From Methanocorpusculum sp. (lineage in GTDB: Archaea; Halobacteriota; Methanomicrobia; Methanomicrobiales; Methanocorpusculaceae): a DNA stretch of 15,248 nt. Both the position numbers and the translations under genes were made by a program. Positions 1 through 6,921 of this stretch are shown here, one piece after another. How positions within the stretch are numbered: the first letter of the stretch is position 1; each line of letters starts with the position of its first letter. The stretch lies in the NCBI GenBank assembly GCA_029987315.1, contig DALTVZ010000081.1:1-15248 (forward strand), written 5' to 3'. The notes beneath the pieces are model-generated. The model ran no database searches and was not told where the DNA came from. It worked only from the letters and a program-made list of their open reading frames with translations.

Positions 1-1
1 A

Positions 2-928
2 ACGATCATAGTGGATATATCCACTACCTCGACAACAGTTTTGGAGATCGATTTTCCATTTAGAGGGAATGTAGTCCAAGGTGAGATCACTCTTAGTCTT
101 GCCCCCTACAATGGCGCAAAAAAAGAGGGATCCAAATCGACCCCACTGTTTGGCTATTCATCAGAGAGCTATTACTCTGCTATCGTGAATGACCCGGCAC
201 AAAATGAGATGTACGAAAAACTTCTCGGATTTTTTGATTCCTATGCACAGGAACATGCTCTGACGAGTGACGAGTACGTTGAACTGCTGACCACCTATGT
301 TCAAAATATTCCCTATAAAACAGTCGGAGCAAATGTAAATTTCCCGATTGAAACCGTGATCGAAAATACTGGTGACTGCGATGATAAAAGTGTTCTTTTA
401 GCTGGTCTGCTTGCAAAAAGAGGATATGCAGCAGGGCTCGTATGCTTTAGTGAGGAGAATCATATGACGGCCGCGATCAAAGAGTCAGGCAACAATATGA
501 TCAGCAATTACCTTGTGATCGAGACAACGAGATACGCCTACGTTGGTGAAAACTCAGCCTTGATCAGAAACAGAAATAGAAGCAGAACACGCATCAGAGA
601 GGATTCGGTATTCCTTGTGGGTGAGGGGACAACTGCCTACACAGTATCCTGGCAGGTCGATATGGTTCTGGAGAAGAGAGAAGAGATCGTTCTTACCATC
701 GACTCACTAGGTCAGGAGTTGAGATCTCTGCAAAGTGAGATGACTAATCAGGAAATGTTGCTCGGCCAGGCCTATGATCAGGAGGTTTATGAGAAGTATG
801 AGTCAAACATCACCAGCTATAATGAATACATGGCGACCTGCTATGCGTACATCGATGATCTGCATACGATAAATACCGGATCATCCAACAGGGAAGAAAC
901 GTATCAGATAATCAATTCCATGATGTAG
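2..928 (+). CDS. Transglutaminase-like protein, 5'-truncated by the window edge
   Basis: The frame is open from base 2, before the GTG at 11. No ribosome binding site can be judged there, so the true start probably lies outside the window. The core motif GDCDDKSVLLAGLLAKRGY (about residues 121-139, counting from the GTG) carries the likely nucleophile Cys123. His151 in NHM is the likely second catalytic residue. The usual third acidic residue may be Glu171 in YLVIETT. This is the transglutaminase-like cysteine peptidase fold, which in archaea is mostly of unknown substrate. An Arg/Asn-rich stretch (about 185-197) is followed by a C-terminal region rich in Glu, Gln and Leu (about 215-295) that looks helical, perhaps coiled coil. 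No membrane segment is visible in the part present. The last 25 bp overlap the end of the convergent acetyltransferase gene. Family membership is fairly secure; substrate and location are unknown. Confidence 0.72.
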   Translation, partial: TIIVDISTTSTTVLEIDFPFRGNVVQGEITLSLAPYNGAKKEGSKSTPLFGYSSESYYSAIVNDPAQNEMYEKLLGFFDSYAQEHALTSDEYVELLTTYVQNIPYKTVGANVNFPIETVIENTGDCDDKSVLLAGLLAKRGYAAGLVCFSEENHMTAAIKESGNNMISNYLVIETTRYAYVGENSALIRNRNRSRTRIREDSVFLVGEGTTAYTVSWQVDMVLEKREEIVLTIDSLGQELRSLQSEMTNQEMLLGQAYDQEVYEKYESNITSYNEYMATCYAYIDDLHTINTGSSNREETYQIINSMM

Positions 929-1419
929 TCGTCCATAACATATCCTTGCCCAATCTCTATTACGGTTTCACGAACTTTGATGAAACCCAGATGTTCATAC
1001 ACAACAATGGAGGATTGATTCTTTTTGTTTACATTCAACCTTATTTTGTTGAGCCCTTTCTTTTTGCAGACTTCTTTCATCTGTGTGATCGCCTTTGTGG
1101 TGAGATGTCTGCCGCGATAGGATTTTTCCACATATATTTTAGAAAGAAAAAGAGTTTTTTCTATTTCCTCAGGTAAAATTGCCGTATATCCTGCGAATAT
1201 GTTTCCATATTGAATGATATAATATTGATACCCTTGCTGAATCGAATCGGTGATAGCGTGCACTGACTGAAATGTTTCTATCATATATGCGACCTGCTCG
1301 GATCCAATCAAGGGGGTGTAATGCTCTGTCCAGATGATCTTTGCAAGATCTGCAACCTTCTGTATCTGAGCGGGAGTATCAACGGGTGTAAGCAGGCAAG
1401 ATACGTCACTGACTAGCAT
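904..1419 (-). CDS. GNAT-family N-acetyltransferase
   Basis: A 171-residue single-domain protein of the GNAT (Gcn5-related) fold, which transfers acetyl from acetyl-CoA to an amine. The N-terminal half (LAKIIWTEHYTPLIGSEQVAYMI) looks like the PaiA/spermidine-acetyltransferase-like branch. Motif A, which binds the CoA pyrophosphate, is LSKIYVEKSYRGRHLTTKA. It is slightly off the canonical R/Q-x-x-G-x-G/A because the second glycine is His. Motif B is NKKNQSSIVVYEHLGF. The ATG start overlaps the 3' end of the upstream moaB-like gene by 14 bp, so the two are probably co-transcribed and translationally coupled. I see no Shine-Dalgarno sequence. The 3' end overlaps the convergent transglutaminase-like gene by 25 bp. 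The substrate cannot be read from the sequence. Confidence 0.8.
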   Translation of the reverse strand: MLVSDVSCLLTPVDTPAQIQKVADLAKIIWTEHYTPLIGSEQVAYMIETFQSVHAITDSIQQGYQYYIIQYGNIFAGYTAILPEEIEKTLFLSKIYVEKSYRGRHLTTKAITQMKEVCKKKGLNKIRLNVNKKNQSSIVVYEHLGFIKVRETVIEIGQGYVMDDYIMELII

Positions 1420-1894
1420 GTGTCAAGATGTGGGTGATTTCCGGGATGATGATCTCTTCAGCTGCAAGTTTGACCGCTTTTGGGGAACCTGGGATGCAGA
1501 AGATCGCACGTCCGTTATTTATGCCTGCGGCAGCACGAGAAAGAATGACAGAGGTTCCAACCTGAGCGTAACTTTTTTGACGGAACAATTCTCCAAATCC
1601 ATCCATGGTTTTGGTAAGGAGGGGGGAAACGGCTTCTATCGTACAATCGTCGTAGGTGAGACCTGTACCTCCATTCACGATGATACAGTTTGCAGACTTG
1701 AGTGCATCGATAACGGCTGATCTGATCTCGGTTATATCATCTTTGACGATTTTTACTCCAATGACTGGAATGCCTGCGGCTTCAAATATTTCCTGAAGTA
1801 TTTTTCCTGATAAATCAGTCTTTTCAGTTCGAGTGGTCGAAACGGTGATTACTGCAGTTTTGATCGAAATAGTTTCATGATGTTCTCTTGACAC
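1406..1894 (-). CDS. moaB: Molybdenum cofactor biosynthesis protein, MoaB/MogA family
   Basis: A cytosolic protein of the MoaB/MogA/MoeA-domain fold that binds molybdopterin. Family members adenylylate molybdopterin before metal insertion, here most likely to make the molybdenum or tungsten cofactor of formylmethanofuran and formate dehydrogenases. Visible motifs, numbered from the GTG at 1894, are KTAVITVSTTRT (12-23), NGGTGLTYDD (74-83, the conserved GGTG loop with acidic residues), FGELFR (100-105) and PGSPKA (135-140). I chose the GTG at 1894, giving 162 residues, because conserved sequence begins about ten residues later and family members are usually 160-180 long. A longer reading from TTG at 1951 would add 19 residues (FLLNQENNLISLRTHIFLV) with no family resemblance. 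The gene is transcribed away from the origin and overlaps the acetyltransferase start by 14 bp. Confidence 0.85.
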   Translation of the reverse strand: MSREHHETISIKTAVITVSTTRTEKTDLSGKILQEIFEAAGIPVIGVKIVKDDITEIRSAVIDALKSANCIIVNGGTGLTYDDCTIEAVSPLLTKTMDGFGELFRQKSYAQVGTSVILSRAAAGINNGRAIFCIPGSPKAVKLAAEEIIIPEITHILTHASQ

Positions 1895-2009
1895 AAGAAA
1901 GATGTGTGTTCTTAAAGATATTAGATTATTCTCTTGATTGAGGAGGAACAAAATTTTGTATTATTATGTTATCATTTTTTGTTGTTTTATGAATATTTAC
2001 AAAAGAAGT

Positions 2010-2038
2010 CCCCCACCCCTTTGTTGCGAGTGGAGATT
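2010..2038 (-). repeat. Origin recognition box, left copy (perfect inverted repeat of 2171-2199)
   Basis: Read on the minus strand this 29-bp element starts AATCTCCACTCGCAAC and ends in a G-rich string (four G, T, five G). It is identical over all 29 bases to the plus-strand element at 2171-2199. The layout, a dyad-like core followed by a G-string, is that of archaeal origin recognition boxes bound by the Orc1/Cdc6 winged-helix and AAA+ domains. The G-string lies on the side away from the AT-rich segment. Confidence 0.88.
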
Positions 2039-2170
2039 GTATTTTTATATTGCTGAAAAAATGTTTTTTTCATCTTTGTATTTTTATAATCATAAATAGT
2101 TTAATTTTTGTACATATAAAGATTTCTTTTTAATTATATCAAATAATTTTTTTTTTGGTTTCAAATATAT
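2039..2170. other. AT-rich DNA unwinding element
   Basis: A 132-bp segment lies between the two inverted boxes, about 86 percent A+T by hand count. It has long T runs, including one of ten or more near 2150-2156, and no reading frame. Its position exactly between the opposed boxes supports a role as the first melted segment of the origin. It could also hold promoter elements for moaB to the left, but none stands out. Confidence 0.8.
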
Positions 2171-2199
2171 AATCTCCACTCGCAACAAAGGGGTGGGGG
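2171..2199 (+). repeat. Origin recognition box, right copy
   Basis: A 29-bp element with core CCACTCG at 2176-2182 and a terminal G-string at 2190-2199 interrupted by one T. It is the exact inverse of the left copy. Together the two copies define the symmetry of the origin. Confidence 0.88.
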
Positions 2200-2262
2200 C
2201 CTCAATACGACCATATGTTTGTTGGATTTACAATTACTCCCTCAAACAATTGATTATCTTGG

Positions 2263-2310
2263 TTTTTCCACTCGAAACCTAATTGACAATGTGTCTATCA
2301 TTCCACTCGC
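2263..2310 (+). promoter_or_regulatory. Two mini origin boxes upstream of orc1/cdc6
   Basis: TTTTTCCACTCGAAACC (core 2268-2274) and ATTCCACTCGC (core 2303-2309) repeat the box core in the same orientation, 35 bp apart, without a G-string. They resemble the short mini-ORB type. They lie about 40-80 bp before the initiator start, so Orc1 bound here could assist origin assembly and also repress its own gene. The second copy also forms a small dyad, CCACT at 2303-2307 and AGTGG at 2314-2318. A possible TATA-like element (TACATTATTA) follows at about 2318-2327. Confidence 0.65.
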
Positions 2311-2345
2311 AGTAGTGGTACATTATTAGGAAAAAAACATAATAG

Positions 2346-3644
2346 ATGTATAAGGAAATATTTACGATGGATGCTGAACCCTACAAATCTACAGGTCTCT
2401 TTAAAAAATATATCAGCCCTAATAAAATTTTTCAGAATCGTGAGGTTTTACGACACAGTTATAGCCCAAAAGAACTCCCTCATCGAATGAATCAGATCAA
2501 CTCCATTGCAGAGATCCTCGCTCCCGCTCTCCAAGGAGCAACGCCCTCCAACATCCTCATCTATGGGAAAACGGGAACTGGCAAAACTGCAACGGTGAAA
2601 TTCGTTGGATTCGAACTGGAAAATGAAAGTTCTGAATTTTCGCCGTGTAGACTTGTTCATCTGAACTGTGAAACCATTGATACCCAGTACCGGGTACTTG
2701 CTCAGATCGCAAATCATGTCAGCGATCATGATCTTAAAGCAAGTGACCGAGTCAAAAACACCATCCCGGCAACCGGATGGCACACCGATCAGGTGTATTC
2801 GGAACTTAAAAACGTTCTTGAACAGGCCGGTGGTCTTCAGATCATTGTTCTCGATGAAATAGACAAACTCGTTAAAAAAAGCGGTGATGATACCCTCTAT
2901 AATCTAACACGCATAAATAGTGACCTCTTCTCCTCACGCGTCTGCATCATCGGGATCTCAAACGATCTTACATTCAAAGATTTTCTTGATCCCCGTGTCC
3001 TCTCCTCTCTCTCAGAAGAAGAACTGGTCTTTCCTCCGTACAATGCCGATCAGCTCCGCGATATCCTTCATCAGCGCGCTGAGATGGCCTTTTTTAAAGA
3101 TGTTGTTTCTGATGAGGTGATCGGGCTTTGTGCAGCACGCGCAGCTCAGGAACATGGTGACGCTCGCCGCGCTCTCGACCTCCTTCGTGTCTCAGGAGAA
3201 CTCGCCGAGCGTGAAGGCGCCGATCACGTCATGGTAAAACATGTGAACGGAGCTCAGGAAAACATCGAGACCGATACGATGAGCGAGTGCGTCAAAACGC
3301 TTCCAGCACAAAGTAAGATCGTTCTGTGTTCAATGCTTCTCATGGCCGCCTCGGGTCAGAAGGTCTTCACAAGTGGATCGGTGATCAATGTGTATCGTGA
3401 AATGGCCGCAGAGCTTGATACCGAAGCGTTGAGCCACCGCCGTGTTTCCGATCTTATCAACGAACTCAACATGCTTGGTATCATTACCACACGCGTCGTT
3501 TCTCATGGTCGGCATGGTCGGACAACGGAGATTTATTTTAAGAGCCCGACCAATGAGATACGTACTGTGATCATGAGTGATCCACGGTTTCAGGAATGCA
3601 GCATTTTGCATCCCCTTGTAAAAAGTCATGAAAAAGGTGAGTAA
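2346..3644 (+). CDS. orc1/cdc6: Orc1/Cdc6 replication initiator
   Basis: An AAA+ ATPase with a C-terminal winged helix that binds origin boxes and loads the MCM helicase. Motifs are Walker A GKTGTGKT (74-81), Walker B IIVLDEID (166-173), sensor 1 Asn206 in GISND, a probable arginine-finger region DPRVLSSL (215-222) and sensor 2 GDARRAL (271-277). The region after about residue 310 fits the winged helix. The length of 432 residues is usual. The ATG at 2346 and the in-frame ATG at 2367 (MDAEPYKSTGLF) are both plausible. The second has an AAGGA 10 bases before it and starts closer to conserved sequence. The gene lies immediately beside the predicted origin, as archaeal origin-linked orc1 genes do. 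Only 2 bp separate it from the following lrp-type gene, so the two form one operon. Confidence 0.95.
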   Translation: MYKEIFTMDAEPYKSTGLFKKYISPNKIFQNREVLRHSYSPKELPHRMNQINSIAEILAPALQGATPSNILIYGKTGTGKTATVKFVGFELENESSEFSPCRLVHLNCETIDTQYRVLAQIANHVSDHDLKASDRVKNTIPATGWHTDQVYSELKNVLEQAGGLQIIVLDEIDKLVKKSGDDTLYNLTRINSDLFSSRVCIIGISNDLTFKDFLDPRVLSSLSEEELVFPPYNADQLRDILHQRAEMAFFKDVVSDEVIGLCAARAAQEHGDARRALDLLRVSGELAEREGADHVMVKHVNGAQENIETDTMSECVKTLPAQSKIVLCSMLLMAASGQKVFTSGSVINVYREMAAELDTEALSHRRVSDLINELNMLGIITTRVVSHGRHGRTTEIYFKSPTNEIRTVIMSDPRFQECSILHPLVKSHEKGE

Positions 3645-3646
3645 AC

Positions 3647-4138
3647 ATGGATGAAATAGACACCATAATCCTAAAGGAACTTCAGAAAAACAGCAGGATC
3701 CAAGCACGAGATCTTGCCGTCATGCTGGAAGTTACTGAGAGCGAAGTGACTAAAAGGATTACCTGTCTCATTCAGGCAGGCATTCTTCGCCGATGTACGG
3801 CAGTCATCGACTACTCGGCATTAGGTGTCGAAGATGTTTCTGTTATTCTCTCCCTCAAGGTCACACCGGAAAAAGGTCTTGGATATGATGGTGTTGCAGA
3901 AAAACTTGCCCGTTTCCCTCAGGTAGAGAGCATTCGACTTCTTACAGGAAGCTATGATTTCCAGGTAACCATCACCGGGCAATCCATGGCAGATATCTCC
4001 AGGTTCGTTGCCGAACAGATCGCATCGATCGACGGGGTCAGGGAAACAATGACTCAAATCGTGATGCGGACGTACAAAGAACAGGGCGTGGAGATGGCTC
4101 GTCCTGGAAACCGCGATCGGCAGTTGATCTCATTCTAA
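3647..4138 (+). CDS. Lrp/AsnC-family transcriptional regulator
   Basis: A 163-residue two-domain regulator. An N-terminal helix-turn-helix (about 1-60: MDEIDTIILKELQKNSRIQARDLAVMLEVTE and following) precedes a RAM/ligand-binding domain (about 68-150) with the typical pattern VESIRLLTGSYDFQVTITG. Lrp-family proteins form octamers or dimers of dimers and usually sense amino acids. The start ATG lies 2 bp after the orc1/cdc6 stop, and AGGTGA in the end of that gene serves as its ribosome binding site. It is followed 12 bp later by an aminotransferase, a common partner for this family. The likely target is the aminotransferase gene or amino acid metabolism, but no operator is evident between the genes. 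The ligand is unknown. Confidence 0.92.
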   Translation: MDEIDTIILKELQKNSRIQARDLAVMLEVTESEVTKRITCLIQAGILRRCTAVIDYSALGVEDVSVILSLKVTPEKGLGYDGVAEKLARFPQVESIRLLTGSYDFQVTITGQSMADISRFVAEQIASIDGVRETMTQIVMRTYKEQGVEMARPGNRDRQLISF

Positions 4139-4150
4139 GCTGTGGTCATC

Positions 4151-5314
4151 ATGCGAAATTTTGTATCAAAAATAGCTACAGAGATACCACCGTCAGGTAT
4201 TAGAAAATTCTTCGATCTCGTTCTCACCATGGATAGTGATCGGGTGATAAGTCTCGGTGTAGGGGAGCCTGACTTTGATACTCCATGGAACGTATCCAAA
4301 GCTGCGATCGCATCGATAGAGAAGGGTATGACCATGTACACGTCAAACCGTGGTCTGCCTGATCTCTGTTCAGCTATCTCAAAGGATCTGAAAAAAAAAT
4401 ATAACACCTCGTATTCGCCAAATGAGATCATCGTGACCACCGGCGTATCGGAAGGTTTCGATATCGCTGTACGAGCTGTAGTGAATCCGGGTGATGAGGT
4501 CCTCATTGTGGATCCGTGTTTTGTTTCATACACTCCCGAAGTGATTATGGCTGGAGGAAAACCCGTTCCTGTTGCATGTAAGGAACAAGATCAGTTCAAA
4601 GTCACGCCTGATGCGTTGATGGAAAAGATCACCCCGAACAGCAAAACTTTGATCATAAACTTCCCAAACAACCCAACGGGTGGGGTCATGGGCAGAGATG
4701 ATCTGAAAGCGATCTCCGACATTATCATCGATCATGATCTTTTGCTGATCTCTGATGAGGTGTACTCGGAGTTGACCTACGAAGGCTCTCATGTATCCGC
4801 TGCGTCGATCGATGGTCTGTGGGATAGAACGATCACTCTGAATGGGTTTTCTAAAGCCTATGCGATGACAGGATGGAGGCTCGGCTATCTGTGTGCGCCT
4901 AAGCATATCTCTGATGCTGCACTCAAGATCCATCAGTATGTGATGATGTCGGCTCCGACAGCTTCTCAGTTTGCGGCGATTGAGGCACTGAAAAATGCTG
5001 AGGATTCTAAGAATGAAATGATCGCTGAGTACAGGATCAGAAGAAATCTGTTTGTGAAAGGCCTCAATGATATCGGCCTCCCCTGCCACCTTCCCCAAGG
5101 AGCATTCTATGCGTTCCCCTCGATCGAAGGTACCGGTCTATCTGATGAAGAGTTTGCTGAGCGCCTGTTGACTGAGCAGCACGTGGCCGTTGTCCCCGGC
5201 AGTGCATTTGGAAAGAGAGGTGCTGGGCACGTTCGTACCTGTTATGCGGTGGAGCGTACAAAACTTACCGAGGCCGTGCGCAGGATCGGTGCCTTTGTCG
5301 AGTCACTTTCCTGA
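4151..5314 (+). CDS. Class I/II PLP-dependent aminotransferase (aspartate/aromatic type)
   Basis: A fold-type I pyridoxal-phosphate aminotransferase of the AspB/AspC-like group, moving amino groups between amino acids and 2-oxoacids. The Schiff-base lysine is K235 in NGFSKAYAMTGWRLGY. Other cofactor or substrate residues are N174 in NFPNNPTGG, D202 and Y205 in SDEVYSEL, and the carboxylate-binding R362 in GHVRTCY, numbered from the ATG at 4151. The alternative GTG at 4142 adds only three residues. I chose the ATG because it is the stronger codon; neither start has a good ribosome binding site. At 388 residues the length is normal. Its place in the orc1-lrp operon suggests shared transcription with the regulator. 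Substrate preference (aspartate, aromatic or branched) cannot be fixed by eye. Confidence 0.93.
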   Translation: MRNFVSKIATEIPPSGIRKFFDLVLTMDSDRVISLGVGEPDFDTPWNVSKAAIASIEKGMTMYTSNRGLPDLCSAISKDLKKKYNTSYSPNEIIVTTGVSEGFDIAVRAVVNPGDEVLIVDPCFVSYTPEVIMAGGKPVPVACKEQDQFKVTPDALMEKITPNSKTLIINFPNNPTGGVMGRDDLKAISDIIIDHDLLLISDEVYSELTYEGSHVSAASIDGLWDRTITLNGFSKAYAMTGWRLGYLCAPKHISDAALKIHQYVMMSAPTASQFAAIEALKNAEDSKNEMIAEYRIRRNLFVKGLNDIGLPCHLPQGAFYAFPSIEGTGLSDEEFAERLLTEQHVAVVPGSAFGKRGAGHVRTCYAVERTKLTEAVRRIGAFVESLS

Positions 5315-5323
5315 ACTATAATA

Positions 5324-5348
5324 ACCCCCCTATTTCGAGTGGAAAGTT
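5324..5348 (-). promoter_or_regulatory. Full origin-type box in the promoter region of the DP1 gene
   Basis: On the minus strand this reads AACTTTCCACTCGAAATAG followed by six G, with core CGAGTGG at 5336-5342 on the plus strand. It has both the core and the G-string of the origin boxes. It lies in the only gap, 57 bp, between the aminotransferase and the polymerase D small subunit gene, 24 bp before that gene's ATG. It touches a TATA-like TTAATTTAAC at 5346-5355. Orc1 binding here would be expected to compete with transcription initiation. That role is inferred. Confidence 0.68.
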
Positions 5349-5371
5349 AATTTAACCTGAACCATCTTTTT

Positions 5372-6814
5372 ATGGATAAACGTGAGATCGTCACCCGATT
5401 TGCCGATGCTGGTTTTTTGGTACATCACCAAGTAGTCAATTACATCAGCGAATGCGGCGGGTCAGGTGTTATCGAGGGGATAATCTCCTCCCTTCCAGTG
5501 GGAACAATGGTCGTTACACCTAAGGAGGTCCCGGCAATGACCCTTCTTAGGACTGATCGACTCGATGTCGGTGTCAGCAGAACGCCCGAGATTCTATTTG
5601 GGCGTGACGGAAGTTCGGTCCCAATCCCGGATCCTGAATCTTCATATGCCATGTTTCGCGACCGATATGATGCTCTTGCAAACATGATGCGCGGACGTGT
5701 CAGTCCAATCCCTATCGAAGCTCTGGTGAAAACTAGCAATCGGTTTATGGATCAGCAGATCGGTCTCGTAGGCATGGTGACCACGATCTCGACAAGCCCA
5801 AAGGGTCATAGAATGGTTGAGGTCGAGGATTCGACCGGCTCGATCAAGCTGCTTTTCAATAAAAATCGTGAAGGATTTGCTGATGCCGAGGCAATCGTAC
5901 CTGACGAGGTCATTGGTGTTAAGGGGCAGCTCGCTCGTAACAATATGGTAACGACCGCTCGTAATGGTATGTCAACGAACCAACTGGTTTTTGCAGACAC
6001 ATTGTTCCGTCCCGATATCCCTCTAACAAACACCATCTCCCCGTCAAAGGAATCAGGCAAGGCTGTGTTTATCTCTGATATCCATGTCGGCAGTAATACA
6101 TTTCTGCCCGAAGCATGGGACCGATTCTCGGCATGGATGCAGACACGCGATGATATAGGATATCTGCTCATCGCCGGGGATGTGGTGGACGGTATTGGTA
6201 TCTATCCTGATCAGGACAAGGAACTGGATATCAAGACCATTTATGAACAGTATGATCGTGTCGGCGAACTTATGGCAGCTCTGCCAAAGCGACTGAAAAT
6301 AATAATTTCGCCTGGAAATCACGACGCGGTCAGGGCAGCTGAACCCCAGCCTGCTCTTCCCGAGGAGTTTCGCGGCAATTTTCCGCCCAACGTCACCTTT
6401 GTTGAAAACCCATCGATCGTCAACATCCAGTCGGTCAACGTACTTATGTACCATGGAAGAAGCATCGACGATCTCATCAAGTTCATTCCCGGAGCATCGT
6501 ATACAAGACCGGGCGAAATCATGGAAGCCATGCTCAAACGTAGGCATCTGGGTCCGATATATGGCGAAAGGACCCCGCTCCTCTCCACTGATAAAGACGC
6601 ACTTGTCATTCGGGATGTTCCTGATATCATTCACACAGGGCATGTCCACATAAGTGATGTCATCTCATATCGGGGTGTTCTTGGAATAAATGCCGGGACA
6701 TGGCAGTCGCAGACCTCTTTCCAGAAACAGATGAACATCACTCCGACCCCGGCCGAGGCAGTTGTTGTGGATCTCTCCACTCTTGCCTATGAAAAATACA
6801 GTTTTATCAACTGA
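5372..6814 (+). CDS. polB: DNA polymerase D (PolII) small subunit DP1, 3'-5' exonuclease
   Basis: The proofreading subunit of the archaeal replicative polymerase D, working with the large catalytic subunit DP2 (not in this window). An N-terminal helical region is followed by an OB-fold (about 125-215, including GLVGMVTTISTSPKGHRMVEVED) and a calcineurin-like phosphoesterase domain of the Mre11 type (about 230-470). All metal-site motifs are present: SDIH (D236, H238), AGDVVD (D270), PGNHD (N316, H317), YHG (H361) and GHVH (H424, H426). The exonuclease should therefore be active, unlike the inactive eukaryotic B-subunits. The length of 480 residues is within the family range. No Shine-Dalgarno precedes the ATG, and a TATA-like element lies about 20-27 bases upstream, so the message may be leaderless. 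The gene follows the origin cluster closely. Confidence 0.95.
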   Translation: MDKREIVTRFADAGFLVHHQVVNYISECGGSGVIEGIISSLPVGTMVVTPKEVPAMTLLRTDRLDVGVSRTPEILFGRDGSSVPIPDPESSYAMFRDRYDALANMMRGRVSPIPIEALVKTSNRFMDQQIGLVGMVTTISTSPKGHRMVEVEDSTGSIKLLFNKNREGFADAEAIVPDEVIGVKGQLARNNMVTTARNGMSTNQLVFADTLFRPDIPLTNTISPSKESGKAVFISDIHVGSNTFLPEAWDRFSAWMQTRDDIGYLLIAGDVVDGIGIYPDQDKELDIKTIYEQYDRVGELMAALPKRLKIIISPGNHDAVRAAEPQPALPEEFRGNFPPNVTFVENPSIVNIQSVNVLMYHGRSIDDLIKFIPGASYTRPGEIMEAMLKRRHLGPIYGERTPLLSTDKDALVIRDVPDIIHTGHVHISDVISYRGVLGINAGTWQSQTSFQKQMNITPTPAEAVVVDLSTLAYEKYSFIN

Positions 6815-6921
6815 TTTCTTACCCTCTTTTCCCCCCTCTTACAAGGCATTAGTATTATTAGCTTCTCCACCCACTAACATAAGGAGAAACCATCCCAAAT
6901 CAATGGAGGTTTTCTATACCT
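6815..6921 (+). promoter_or_regulatory. Intergenic region: pyrimidine-rich end of DP1 gene and promoter of hppA
   Basis: The first part is rich in T and C runs (6820-6841), a form often seen at archaeal transcript ends, without a hairpin. A TATA-like AGTATTATTAG lies at about 6850-6861. GGAGGT at 6905-6910 is a good ribosome binding site 11 bases before the ATG at 6922. Confidence 0.45.

Larger units (their letters stand above)
1952..2345. other. Predicted chromosomal replication origin (oriC)
   Basis: This gene-free interval has the standard parts of an archaeal origin. Two inverted origin recognition boxes (2010-2038 and 2171-2199) flank a 132-bp segment (2039-2170) in which I count only about 18 G or C bases, a good DNA unwinding element. 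Two shorter boxes (core CCACTCG at 2268-2274 and 2303-2309) follow, and then the orc1/cdc6 gene. Both full boxes point their G-strings outward from the AT-rich segment. Genes on either side are transcribed away from it. Origin recognition boxes binding Orc1/Cdc6 next to its own gene are well established in archaea. That this one fires in vivo is inference. Confidence 0.87.

Noticed and set aside
1829..1843. A further CGAGTGG core followed by TCGAAAC inside the moaB gene, resembling an origin box
   Set aside because: It has no G-string and falls in the codons for the conserved STTRTEK of the protein, so coding constraint explains it.
1895..1951. TTG-initiated 19-residue extension of the MoaB-like protein
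   Set aside because: The added residues show no family resemblance and there is no ribosome binding site before the TTG; the GTG at 1894 gives the usual length.
1952..2345. Possible CRISPR or non-coding RNA in the gene-free region
   Set aside because: The repeats are only inverted origin boxes and short cores, without regular spacers; the AT-rich centre has no stable RNA-like structure.
4526..5098. Long minus-strand reading frame opposite the aminotransferase gene
   Set aside because: It lies wholly against a well-recognised gene, shows no family motifs and has a skewed, Arg/His-rich composition typical of shadow frames.
6053..6649. 198-codon minus-strand frame opposite the DP1 gene
   Set aside because: Antisense shadow of a gene with all catalytic motifs intact; no recognisable domain or ribosome binding site.
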